DNA of 64,000 bases. Source: CAYFPS01 sp964345075. GTDB taxonomy: Bacteria > CAIWAD01. The stretch spans positions 62,001 through 126,000 of the forward strand of contig CAYFPS010000002.1 in the NCBI GenBank assembly GCA_964345075.1. The letters are read 5' to 3'. This document shows, piece by piece, positions 45,821-54,168 of the stretch. Made by a program: the position numbers and the translations under genes. The first letter of the stretch is position 1. The number at the start of each line of letters is the position of its first letter. Under the pieces are notes generated by a model that did no database searches, had not been told where the DNA came from, and saw nothing but the letters and a program-made list of their open reading frames with translations.

Positions 45821-46344
45821 CAGAGCCTCTCAATGAAGCCTTCAACAACGCCGTCGGAGTGAATCGAGGTGATCTCGTAATCGCACTCCATGCCCGACAA
45901 AAGACGAATCGCCGCTCGAAAGCAGCCCAGACGGGCATTGGTCATTTCGCGAATCACCTGTCCCTTGATGGTCAGGTCGCGGTATGTGTCCGCGTAAATG
46001 TCCCGGTAGATGGTGACTTCAAGACGATTGGGGCTGATCTCACGAACACGGAAATCGCTTGCGTCACGAAACAAACCGGCCTTGAGGCCAATGTCGATGT
46101 AACTGCGCAAGGCTTCGATCATGGTGCCGCCACGATGGAAGGTGAAATCGTACTCGTTCTCCATGGTGGAAATCCACTCGGCAGTGGCGTGCTCGTAGGC
46201 GCGATCCATGAAGATCTTGGGCCAGTTTCCGTGAAAATCGCGTGCCGTTTCCTCCAGCGCACGAAGCCAGACGCGAGCCAGAATCCAGCCGGTCTCGGGC
46301 AGGCCCTGCACATTGGCCGCTTGTGGTGTCTGATGCTTGTTCAT
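45820..46344 (-). CDS. Protein of unknown function with two C-terminal cysteines
   Basis: A 174-residue soluble protein. The first half is helical (ARVWLRALEETARDFHG). The second half has beta strands and a CFRAAIRLLSGMECDYEI motif near the end. It reminds me loosely of 4-vinyl-reductase-like or ATC-hydrolase-like ligand domains, but I do not recognise it with confidence. It lies between ackA (four-base overlap at the start) and the HEAT gene, so all three are coupled. Confidence 0.6.
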   Translation of the reverse strand: MNKHQTPQAANVQGLPETGWILARVWLRALEETARDFHGNWPKIFMDRAYEHATAEWISTMENEYDFTFHRGGTMIEALRSYIDIGLKAGLFRDASDFRVREISPNRLEVTIYRDIYADTYRDLTIKGQVIREMTNARLGCFRAAIRLLSGMECDYEITSIHSDGVVEGFIERL

Positions 46345-47753
46345 GCCACGGGCTCCTTTGCCGCAAGACCCAATGTTTGCAGCAGCAGTGCCACCGCAGC
46401 TGTTGAAACCGGTCGCCGCAGGCGATGGCTGTGTCTGGCCGCCAGAGTCTGCAAGTCCTGCCCCGGCTGTTCGGCCCAGATCAGTACCAGCTCACGGCGC
46501 TGTTCCGGGCCCAGCATGGCCACTTCGGCGGCGAGGTCGGAATCATCAAGCCCGGGCGCTGCCAGGTTGGCCTGGACGATGCTCCTTGTCTCACGGGCAA
46601 TGGCCAGCTCTTCGTCAGTTGGAATCACCAGACACTTGACACGCCCGCTGCTGATCAGTGTCTTCGATTTTTCATTGGCCGCTTCATCCAGTCGAATACC
46701 GATGTGTGACAAATCCTGAAGCACTGCCTGCCGCACGCGCACAGCATTTTCACCGATTCCACCGGTAAAGACCACAGCGTCCAGCCCGCCCAGCTCTGCG
46801 GCATAGGCCCCCAGATATTTGCGCACACGAAGACTGAACATGTCCAGGGCAAGGCGGGCCCGATCGTTGCCGCGATCAGCCTCTTCTTCCAGCTCGCGCA
46901 TGTCATTGGAAAGCCCGGAAATGCCCAACAGGCCCGAGCGTTTGCTCATCAGGCCGTCGACCTCGTCGTGTGACATGCTCTCGCGGCCCTGAATGTAACC
47001 GACAACGGCCGGATCAAGGTCACCACAGCGAGTGCCCATCATCAGACCCTCGAGCGGTGTAAAGCCCATGGATGTGTCGATCGAAACTCCGTGCCGAACA
47101 GCCGCGACGCTTGAGCCGTTGCCAAGATGGCAGGTGATCAGTTTCAGCTTGTTCAGAGGTTTTCCAAGAAAGTCCGCAGCACGCGCGGCAACAAAGCCAT
47201 GGCTGGTGCCATGAAAACCGTAACGACGAATGCCGTGCTTCTCGTAGAGTTCAAGCGGCAGACCGTAGAGGTAGCTGGTACGCGGCATTCCACTGTGAAA
47301 GGCTGTGTCGAACACACCCACATGAGGAATCTCCGGCATCAGCCGCCGGGCGATGCGAATACCCGTGATATTGGCAGGATTGTGCAGCGGGGCAAGAGGA
47401 ACACAGCGCTCCATGGCCTCGATTACTTCCGGCGTGATCAGGGCGCTCCCGTTGAACTCCTCGCCACCGTGGACGGTGCGATGTCCAACGGCATGCACGT
47501 CCTTCATTGTTGTGATACAACCATGCCTGGCGTGGGTCAGAAGATCCATCACCAGACGAACCGCCTTGTCGTGATCGGGAATCTCGAGCACGTCGCGCAT
47601 CTTCTGCGGCTGCTTTTCACTGGAGAAGCTGATCATGGCCCTGGATGAGCCGATCTTTTCCACCAGACCACGCATCAGAACCTTTTCGTCCTTCATGTTG
47701 AAGAACTGGAACTTGAGCGAGGAGGAACCGCAGTTGAGGACAAGGATGTTCAT
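46341..47753 (-). CDS. ackA: Acetate kinase with a C-terminal extension
   Basis: Residues 1-395 are a complete acetate kinase. NCGSSSLKF at the start, GHRTVHGG, FDTAFH, RRYGFHGTSHG, CHLGNGSS and FTGGIGEN (ATP/acetate sites) are all present. It interconverts acetyl phosphate and acetate. An extra roughly 70 residues (from LDDSDLAAEVAMLG to the end) are not found in ordinary 400-residue enzymes and are helical and Arg/Leu-rich. It starts a coupled run with the unknown protein and the HEAT protein. Confidence 0.93.
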   Translation of the reverse strand: MNILVLNCGSSSLKFQFFNMKDEKVLMRGLVEKIGSSRAMISFSSEKQPQKMRDVLEIPDHDKAVRLVMDLLTHARHGCITTMKDVHAVGHRTVHGGEEFNGSALITPEVIEAMERCVPLAPLHNPANITGIRIARRLMPEIPHVGVFDTAFHSGMPRTSYLYGLPLELYEKHGIRRYGFHGTSHGFVAARAADFLGKPLNKLKLITCHLGNGSSVAAVRHGVSIDTSMGFTPLEGLMMGTRCGDLDPAVVGYIQGRESMSHDEVDGLMSKRSGLLGISGLSNDMRELEEEADRGNDRARLALDMFSLRVRKYLGAYAAELGGLDAVVFTGGIGENAVRVRQAVLQDLSHIGIRLDEAANEKSKTLISSGRVKCLVIPTDEELAIARETRSIVQANLAAPGLDDSDLAAEVAMLGPEQRRELVLIWAEQPGQDLQTLAARHSHRLRRPVSTAAVALLLQTLGLAAKEPVA

Positions 47754-47804
47754 CTTTTCCCCCCTGTCATCTATGTTTGGCCGATCCCGACGGATCAGCA
47801 GCTT

Positions 47805-49376
47805 TTAATCCAGCCAGAGAACCTGATTCCAGCCCGTGATACGTCGGCCCTCGCTGACGATCCGGGAAATTTCCGCATCCAGCAATTCCTGCTGAAGGGC
47901 TTGCTGCACAGCCTGCCTTAGCTCGGAGCTTTCTTCCAGCAGGGGCATGCTGCGTCCTGTCAGTTGCAGCACTTTCCAGCGGCCTGCCGCTTCCTTTCGC
48001 CCGGCGTCAACGACCTCGCTCGTGCGCCCGGGATCCAGCTCCACGATCGCACTGGAAAGCTCAGCGGGCAAGTCACGGACTTCTGCTGCCGTCAGCTGCC
48101 TGAGCTCGGAGCTTCCGGAGAGTGAATCTGCAATGAAGGCTGCATCCGCACCAGCCAGCAGGCGAAGGCGCGCGGCAGTCGCACGGTTCTTTGAGGGAAA
48201 GGCCAGCACCCTGACCTCGCTGCTGCGCTCGCCCAGGAACTTGCTCTCGTGTCCGCTCAGGAAGTTCTCGAGGTCCTGATCCGTCCATTCAAGGCCCTCG
48301 GGAAGAACTTCCGACACGAGCAGACTGCTTTTCATCAGGCGCTCGCGCAGGTCCATGCGATCCAGCACATCGTCATTCTCGTAGAAGCCGCTGTCCAGCG
48401 CTTCGTGATGCCAGGCTTCCTGCTCGATCCAGTAGCGCACGAACTCCCAGGCCAGCTTGTCGCCCATCATCTCCAGGCGATCACCAAAGGCCGCAGCCAT
48501 CATGCTCTCCATTTCCGCGCGAGTCAGGATTGTATCACGACTTTGAGCCACAATTTCAACACCGGGAACATCGCTGTCCAGGCAGCGCTCGCGATAAACA
48601 CGGATTCCGTGATCACTCCAGAGTTTGTCCCTGGCAGCCACCTCCGCATCATGCCTGGCGTGTCGCTCCAGAATCTCACGATAGGTCTGGTAATCGCTTT
48701 CTTCGTACTCGCGGTCGGGCAGCTCAATCTGATCAAGACGGATCAGATGCCAGCCAAAGGCTGTTTCAACCGGGGAACTGACTGTGCCCGGTTCCAGAAA
48801 GAAGAGCACACGTTCAAACTCCTGCACCGTCTGGCCTGCCGTGACAATTCCCAGCTGTCCGCCCATTTCAGCGGAGCCGGGGTCCTGACTGAACAGCCTT
48901 GCAAGCTGCCCAAAGTCATCACCGTCCAGAATCTGCTGGTAAAGGCTGTCGGCCAGTGCCTGTTCGTCCACCAGAATGTGGCTGGCGTAATACACGTGCT
49001 TTGCAAGCTCGGCGTAGTCGTAGAGCTCTTCCTGTGATACAGCCTTCGGCACCTGCCATGCTTCACGGGTCATGCGAATGGCAAGCTCGCGGTGCTGGGC
49101 GTAAAGACTTTGAATCTGCGCCTCGCTCAAGTCCCGGCCCGTGGCATCCCAGCTCATGGCCAGCAATGTGTGCTCCAGAATCTTGTCCCGCGCCAGAAGC
49201 AGCTTCTCTACCCGATTGGAAGATTCAGGATCAACCTGATTCAGCAGCAGGTATTCTTCAGCCTGTCCGCGTGTTACAAAGAAATCCTCAGCCAGCAACG
49301 GGCCAGCCAGCAGGTTGCCCAAAAGCAGAAAAAGGATCAGTCGTGCTGGTATGGTCAGAGTGGTCGTGTGATACAA
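47805..49376 (-). CDS. Exported parvulin-type peptidyl-prolyl isomerase (SurA/PrsA-like)
   Basis: A 523-residue protein with a signal peptide (LILFLLLGNLLAGPLLAE) and a parvulin domain. HILVDEQALADSLYQQI, FSQDPGSAEMGGQLG and FGWHLIRLD are the three signatures. It probably chaperones outer-membrane or exported proteins. The only usable start is a TTG at 49376 because an in-frame stop lies 12 bases upstream. That TTG is part of the octamer copy at 49368-49375, so Tyr-His follows the start. It has copies inside at 48531 and 49034. Confidence 0.85.
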   Translation of the reverse strand: MYHTTTLTIPARLILFLLLGNLLAGPLLAEDFFVTRGQAEEYLLLNQVDPESSNRVEKLLLARDKILEHTLLAMSWDATGRDLSEAQIQSLYAQHRELAIRMTREAWQVPKAVSQEELYDYAELAKHVYYASHILVDEQALADSLYQQILDGDDFGQLARLFSQDPGSAEMGGQLGIVTAGQTVQEFERVLFFLEPGTVSSPVETAFGWHLIRLDQIELPDREYEESDYQTYREILERHARHDAEVAARDKLWSDHGIRVYRERCLDSDVPGVEIVAQSRDTILTRAEMESMMAAAFGDRLEMMGDKLAWEFVRYWIEQEAWHHEALDSGFYENDDVLDRMDLRERLMKSSLLVSEVLPEGLEWTDQDLENFLSGHESKFLGERSSEVRVLAFPSKNRATAARLRLLAGADAAFIADSLSGSSELRQLTAAEVRDLPAELSSAIVELDPGRTSEVVDAGRKEAAGRWKVLQLTGRSMPLLEESSELRQAVQQALQQELLDAEISRIVSEGRRITGWNQVLWLD

Positions 49377-49405
49377 GGCGATTCTCTTTCAGTCCATCTG
49401 GCAGC

Positions 49406-50722
49406 TTAAAGCAGGTCCGCGGCCAATTCTGCCAGCTTGCTGCGTTCCCCCTTGGAAAGCGTGGCATGAGCCGAAATCGGCTGGTCGCGGAAACGATCGA
49501 TTACATAGGAAAGCCCGTTGGACAGTGCGTCCACATAGGGATTGTCAATCTGCTCGGGATCGCCCGTCAGGACAATCTTGGTACCATTGCCGGCGCGGGT
49601 AATGATGGTTTTCACCTCATGCGGCGTCAGATTCTGGGCTTCATCCACAATGAAATACTGGCGCGGCAGGCTGCGACCGCGAATGTAGGAGAGCGGCTCA
49701 ACCTCCAGCTGACCGGATTGCGTCAGCTTTTGCTCGGAGAGCTTGCCCCCCTTGCGGCCATTGCTCATACCATCCAGCAGCTGCTCCAGATTGTCATGAA
49801 TAGGCGCCATCCATGGACCGAGCTTCTCCTCCAGGCTGCCGGGAAGAAAGCCCAGCTCCTTGCCCATGGGGAATACCGGTCGTGATACAACCATACGCCT
49901 GTACTCGCTCTCGTCACTCATCACCTGACGAAGTCCGGCAGCCAGCGCCAACAGCGTCTTGCCCGTGCCCGCGCGACCGGCCAGCGTAACCAGCTTGATA
50001 CGATCATCCAGCAGGTAGTTAAGGGCAAAATGCTGACCGAGATTTCGCGCGCGAATGCCCAGACCCGTTTCGTCAAGCCTGAGTAGATCGATACGATTCA
50101 TCTTGTGGTTGTAAATGCCCAGCGCCGTGCGCTCAGGATGATTGGCATCCTGTAATACAACACCCTCGTTCGGGTTCAGCTCCGGGTTGTCTTCCATGGC
50201 CAGATGAGTGTGAGCATAGAACTCATCGATCCAGCCCGAAGGCACCTGAATCAGGTGGTAGCCCTGAAAGAGCTCGTCCACCTTCACGCGGCGATCCTCA
50301 TAGCCAATGGCCTCAAGCCCGTATGCACCGGCCTTGATGCGCATGTTGACATCCATCGTCACAAAGAGCTTGGGCCAGCCCTTGACCGCCTTGTATCCCA
50401 GCGCGATGGCAAGAATTCGATCATCGGGAACCGAGGGACTCAGACCCTCCGGAAAGTCGATTCGTTCTGCCGCGCCCGCTACCGTCAGGCGTCCGCCATC
50501 GGGCAGCTTGACCCCTTTGGCCAGCGGCCCGAGGCTTCGTAACTCATCAATCCGTCGACTTGTCTCACGAGCATTGCGACTGACTTCACCCACGCCCTTC
50601 TTGAACTTGTCGATCTCGGCAATCACCGTGATCGGTATCACGATATGGGCTTTCGGGTAGGCGTGCAGGGAGATGGGATCGTGCAAGAGCACGTTGGTAT
50701 CGAAAATCACCGTACGGCGCAT
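49406..50722 (-). CDS. PIN-PhoH fusion protein (YlaK/PhoH2 type)
   Basis: A 438-residue protein with an N-terminal PIN nuclease-like domain (FDTNVLLHD and acidic residues of TMDVNMR and PDDRIL) and a C-terminal PhoH ATPase domain. The P-loop GRAGTGKT is near residue 247, with DEAQNLTPHE as Walker B. PIN-PhoH proteins act as RNA-unwinding nucleases in some bacteria. GGAG precedes the ATG. It is distinct from the shorter phoH near ybeY. GTGATACA at 49882 encodes Val-Val-Ser-Arg. Confidence 0.92.
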   Translation of the reverse strand: MRRTVIFDTNVLLHDPISLHAYPKAHIVIPITVIAEIDKFKKGVGEVSRNARETSRRIDELRSLGPLAKGVKLPDGGRLTVAGAAERIDFPEGLSPSVPDDRILAIALGYKAVKGWPKLFVTMDVNMRIKAGAYGLEAIGYEDRRVKVDELFQGYHLIQVPSGWIDEFYAHTHLAMEDNPELNPNEGVVLQDANHPERTALGIYNHKMNRIDLLRLDETGLGIRARNLGQHFALNYLLDDRIKLVTLAGRAGTGKTLLALAAGLRQVMSDESEYRRMVVSRPVFPMGKELGFLPGSLEEKLGPWMAPIHDNLEQLLDGMSNGRKGGKLSEQKLTQSGQLEVEPLSYIRGRSLPRQYFIVDEAQNLTPHEVKTIITRAGNGTKIVLTGDPEQIDNPYVDALSNGLSYVIDRFRDQPISAHATLSKGERSKLAELAADLL

Positions 50723-50734
50723 GGCGGGCTCCTT

Positions 50735-51340
50735 CTAATAGGTGTCCAGGCCAGTGGGATATTCACCTCGTCCATGGAAGAAAATGCGATGCAGCTGTCG
50801 CGAAAACTGCTGATAGGTCTGCCGTGGATCCTCCGGGTTGACCGGTGTGTGGATTTCCACGTTGTAGTTGTTCTTCTGCGCTCTGCTGCCCATGCCGATC
50901 CGCACCTTTGCACCCGTGATCCCGCAGATATAGGCGGATTGCAGGTCCTCTTCAAGGTTCAGGTCGATGGCCATGTCGCAACCCAGTTTTGCAACACGGT
51001 TGAGCAGGTTGTTGCCCGGAAGCTTGAGAATATTGAGATCCCGGTCCGCCCAGCTGATCGAATGGCTGATCAGCCGACTGTCGATCCATGTCTTGAAGGT
51101 TTCGTGCAGGTAAACGTGCACGCGCACGGGCTCTTCTTCACCGGAGGTGACCCAGCGCAGATAGGGCAGCACGGTCCGGGCCGCCTCAAACATGGTTGCA
51201 TCACGTGGCATGATCACCAGCAGGGGGCCCCGCTTGGCAACCTCCTCGAAAAAGGAGACAGCTTCGCTCTCTCGCGTATACTTCAGATGCGCGGCAGCAT
51301 AGGCGCGAGCCAGCTTACTGCGCAGACCCTTCTGATTCAT
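50735..51340 (-). CDS. GT9-like (heptosyltransferase-fold) fragment protein
   Basis: A 201-residue cytoplasmic protein. The segments LLVIMPRDATMFEAAR and CDMAIDLNLEEDLQSAYICG and the GAKVRIGM strand resemble the N-terminal lobe of GT-B glycosyltransferases of family 9. The C-terminal sugar-nucleotide lobe is missing. It may be a degenerate or regulatory protein. It overlaps the CorC-like gene by 26 bases and precedes PIN-PhoH by 12 bases, which suggests one transcript. Family assignment is an inference from fold-like motifs. Confidence 0.55.
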   Translation of the reverse strand: MNQKGLRSKLARAYAAAHLKYTRESEAVSFFEEVAKRGPLLVIMPRDATMFEAARTVLPYLRWVTSGEEEPVRVHVYLHETFKTWIDSRLISHSISWADRDLNILKLPGNNLLNRVAKLGCDMAIDLNLEEDLQSAYICGITGAKVRIGMGSRAQKNNYNVEIHTPVNPEDPRQTYQQFSRQLHRIFFHGRGEYPTGLDTY

Positions 51341-52607
51341 CCTCGTCCTGACTCTGCACGCGCTCGACCTTCACCAGGCCGATGCGATGCCGTTTCATGG
51401 TCATGACCGTGAACTTCCAGTCCAGATGCCCGTAACTGCTGCTGGCTCTGGGTACTTCTCCCGCAATCTGATAGATGAAGCCGCCCAGCGTCTCGTAATC
51501 TTCCTCGGTGGGCAGAATCTCTTCATCCAGCAGTTCGTTGACTTCCTCAAGCAGCACGCTGGAATCAATCACCCAGCTGCCGTCTTCCGTCTGGCGATAC
51601 TGGGGCGCTTCGGCGTCGAACTCGTCCTGAATTTCGCCGACAATCTCTTCCAGCACGTCTTCCAGAGTAACCAGTCCGGCTGTTCCCCCGTACTCGTCAA
51701 CCACAATCGCCATGTGCATGCGACCGGTCTGGAACTCGTGCAGAAGTTCGTCAATCTTCTTGCCTTCCGGCACAAAGTAGGGCAGGCGGGCAAGCTGATC
51801 AAGGGAGCTGATCTCCTGACGCTGATGCAGACTGGGGATCAGGTCCTTGGCGTAGAGGATGCCTGTCACATTGTCGACGCGATCCCGGTAGATGGGAACA
51901 CGGCTGTGTCCCTCGCGGCGAATCAGCTCGACGGCCTCTTCAACGCCGGCCGTGTGCGGCAGGCAGACCATGTCGATCCGCGGCACCATCACTTCGCGAA
52001 CGGTTGTCTCACCGAACTCGAAGATGGAGTGGATCATCTTCTTTTCGTCTTCCTCAAGGTGACCTTCTTCGTGGCCCACCTCGAGCAGCGCTTTCAACTC
52101 TTCGCTGCTAAGTTCGAGTTTGTCATTGCCGCGTATCACACGCCGAACCTGGCGTGTTACAGCTGAAATCGGCCTGATCAGCGGCATGAAGAGGATCTGA
52201 AAAACACTCAGTGGCAGGGCCGCGCGCCTGGCCCAGGCAGCACCATTGCGAATGGCATAAACCTTGGGTGTCACTTCACTGACCAGCAAAAGCACGACTG
52301 TGACGATCAGGATCTCAAGCAGAATGGCCGCTTCAAGGGACATGCCTACCTCGACTGCAGCCTTGTGGGTAAGCAATGTGGCCAGCGCCGCCGCAGCGGT
52401 ATTGACCAGCGTGTTGCCAATCAGGATCAGGATCAGGAGCTGCTGAGGCTTGGCAAGAAGTTCGGCAACACGACGGCCGCTGCCACCCTCTTCCTCGAGT
52501 TCCTTGACCTGCAGTTTGGAAAGGCTGAAAAAGGCTGTTTCGCTGCCACTGAAAAAACTGGAGAGCAGCAGAAGGCCGACAAAGACCAGAATCTCGCTGA
52601 GAATCAC
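51315..52607 (-). CDS. CNNM/CorC-type membrane protein with CBS pair
   Basis: A 430-residue protein with a DUF21 membrane domain (SSFFSGSETAFFSLSKL and SEVTPKVYAI), two CBS domains (MVPRIDMVCL, HSRVPIYRD, IVVDEYGGTAGLVTLEDVLE) and a CorC/HlyC C-terminal domain. Members bind nucleotides and export or regulate Mg or related cations. The GTG start overlaps the ybeY stop (GTGA), and GGGAGGG lies upstream. It is thus coupled to ybeY. Confidence 0.92.
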   Translation of the reverse strand: MILSEILVFVGLLLLSSFFSGSETAFFSLSKLQVKELEEEGGSGRRVAELLAKPQQLLILILIGNTLVNTAAAALATLLTHKAAVEVGMSLEAAILLEILIVTVVLLLVSEVTPKVYAIRNGAAWARRAALPLSVFQILFMPLIRPISAVTRQVRRVIRGNDKLELSSEELKALLEVGHEEGHLEEDEKKMIHSIFEFGETTVREVMVPRIDMVCLPHTAGVEEAVELIRREGHSRVPIYRDRVDNVTGILYAKDLIPSLHQRQEISSLDQLARLPYFVPEGKKIDELLHEFQTGRMHMAIVVDEYGGTAGLVTLEDVLEEIVGEIQDEFDAEAPQYRQTEDGSWVIDSSVLLEEVNELLDEEILPTEEDYETLGGFIYQIAGEVPRASSSYGHLDWKFTVMTMKRHRIGLVKVERVQSQDEDESEGSAQ

Positions 52608-53152
52608 AGTCGCCCTCCCTTCAGCCAGGCAGAAAGGCTGGGGCGTGTATCACAGATTTCCAGCAACTGGTTTTCGCGACGACGCAGGGCCCCGCGACGG
52701 GCGGGTGTGTCGTCGGACCAGCCACAAAGATGAAGCATGCCGTGTATCACAACACGCGCCAGCTCCCGGCGTTCGGTCTCGCCAAAGGACGCGGCCTGTT
52801 CCGCACAGACTGCAGGGCAAACGAATACATCGCCCGAAACCTCTCCATCAGGCGCTTCATACTGGAAGCCCAGATGGTCGGTGCTTTCGTCCTGTTGATG
52901 AAAGTCGCGGTTGTAGCGGCGCATTTCGTCAGGGGCCAGCAGTACCAGATCCACCTCGCGGTAGACACGCTCTTCCTGCCGCAGGGCTTCCAGAGCTATG
53001 CTGCGCAGAATACGCCGATTGATGCGAAAGCCGGATTCCTGATTGTGGATTTCCAGGCGGCGCGGACTTCGCCCTTCGCTGTCGTCCAGCTCGGGCAGGG
53101 GAAAGGGAGAGGGGGGTTCCCCGCCGGATTGCTGCTGATGATGGTCAGCCAC
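52604..53152 (-). CDS. ybeY: YbeY-type endoribonuclease, FCB-type metal site
   Basis: I chose the GTG at 53152, which overlaps the phoH stop and has GAGGAG about ten bases upstream, giving 182 residues. The core is YNRDFHQQDESTDHLGF and HGMLHLCGWSDD (residue 137 on). In classical YbeY the third zinc ligand is His (HGxLHLxGYDH). Here it is Asp, as I recall for Bacteroidota-type enzymes. YbeY matures rRNA and acts in ribosome quality control. An N-terminal extension of about 25 residues is unconserved. An ATG at 53176 is the alternative start. Confidence 0.87.
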   Translation of the reverse strand: MADHHQQQSGGEPPSPFPLPELDDSEGRSPRRLEIHNQESGFRINRRILRSIALEALRQEERVYREVDLVLLAPDEMRRYNRDFHQQDESTDHLGFQYEAPDGEVSGDVFVCPAVCAEQAASFGETERRELARVVIHGMLHLCGWSDDTPARRGALRRRENQLLEICDTRPSLSAWLKGGRL

Positions 53153-54095
53153 GCTGTTCGTACTCCTCGTATGCATGAATGATGTCGCGTACCAGTCGAT
53201 GTCGCACAACATCTGTTTTAGACAAACGCACGAAGGCCACATCACGCAGGCCTTCCAGAATGTGCTCGATTTGCACGAGGCCACTGGTGGCCCCGCCCAT
53301 CAGATCCACCTGTGTTACATCGCCCGTGATCACGGCGCGGCTGTGTCGCCCCAGTCGGGTCAGAAACATCTTCATCTGCCCCGGGGTGGTGTTCTGAGCT
53401 TCATCAAGAATAATGAATGAATGGTTGAGAGTCCTACCCCGCATGAAGGCAAGTGGCGCAACCTCGACAATCTGCTGCTCGATCAGCCTGGTCATGCGGT
53501 CAGGATCCATCATGTCGAAAAGGCTGTCATAAAGTGGGCGCAGGTAGGGATCCACCTTGTCCTTCAGGTCGCCGGGCAGGAAACCCAGGTTCTCGCCCGC
53601 TTCCACAGCCGGGCGGGTCAACACGATGCGGCTGACCTGTCGTGATACAAGCGCGGCAACCGCCATGGCAACGGCCAGATAGGTCTTGCCCGTGCCCGCA
53701 GGCCCGATGGCAAAGGTCAATAGATTTGAATGCGCCGCCTTGACCAGTCGCTCCTGACCGGGCGTGCGCGTCTTCAGCGGGCCGTTGGGTGTCTGACAGA
53801 CCACTGAAAAATTCGACTGGCTGAGAGGCTCTTCACCCGCCTCGTCCAGCCGCAAGACAAGATCCACATCCTCCGCGGCAAGCTGACCTTTCCGCCTAAG
53901 GAGATCGGCCATTTCCGAAAGAGCGCGAAGAAGGGCATCATGACTGCCCTTCAGCTCAACCAGATGTAATTCCTGGTTGCGCAGCACCATGCTGGCACCG
54001 AAATGCTCTTCAAGCCGCCGCAGGTGTCTGTCTTCGGGACCGAAGAACTGCTGTAGGTCAAGCCCCTCGAGCGCGAGAGGCAGGGCCTGGCTCAT
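53145..54095 (-). CDS. phoH: PhoH-family ATPase (YbeZ)
   Basis: The ATG at 54095 has GGGAGA upstream and gives 316 residues. A KH-like N-terminal domain precedes the P-loop GPAGTGKT at residues 131-138. DEAQNTTPGQMKM is the Walker B region and RGRTLNHSF a family motif. The phoH-ybeY-corC order is the common bacterial arrangement linked to rRNA maturation. GTGATACA at 53642 encodes Leu-Val-Ser-Arg. Confidence 0.93.
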   Translation of the reverse strand: MSQALPLALEGLDLQQFFGPEDRHLRRLEEHFGASMVLRNQELHLVELKGSHDALLRALSEMADLLRRKGQLAAEDVDLVLRLDEAGEEPLSQSNFSVVCQTPNGPLKTRTPGQERLVKAAHSNLLTFAIGPAGTGKTYLAVAMAVAALVSRQVSRIVLTRPAVEAGENLGFLPGDLKDKVDPYLRPLYDSLFDMMDPDRMTRLIEQQIVEVAPLAFMRGRTLNHSFIILDEAQNTTPGQMKMFLTRLGRHSRAVITGDVTQVDLMGGATSGLVQIEHILEGLRDVAFVRLSKTDVVRHRLVRDIIHAYEEYEQRG

Positions 54096-54104
54096 GCGTT
54101 CTCC

Positions 54105-54142
54105 CAAAAAGGGGCGGACTCTCCCCGAAAGGAAAGTCCGCC
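54105..54142 (-). terminator. Intrinsic terminator downstream of the LysM gene
   Basis: Stem GGCGGACT (54113-54120) with AGTCCGCC (54135-54142), then minus-strand CCTTTTTGGG. It lies between the LysM gene and phoH, ten bases before the phoH start, so phoH has its own promoter or relies on readthrough. Confidence 0.85.
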
Positions 54143-54168
54143 ACATTCATTGCATGCAGGCAGGGTGA

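Noticed and set aside
438..51280. Frequent GTATAC palindromes as a separate repeat family
   Set aside because: About 18 are seen by eye against about 16 expected by chance, so no enrichment. The signal is in GTGATACA.
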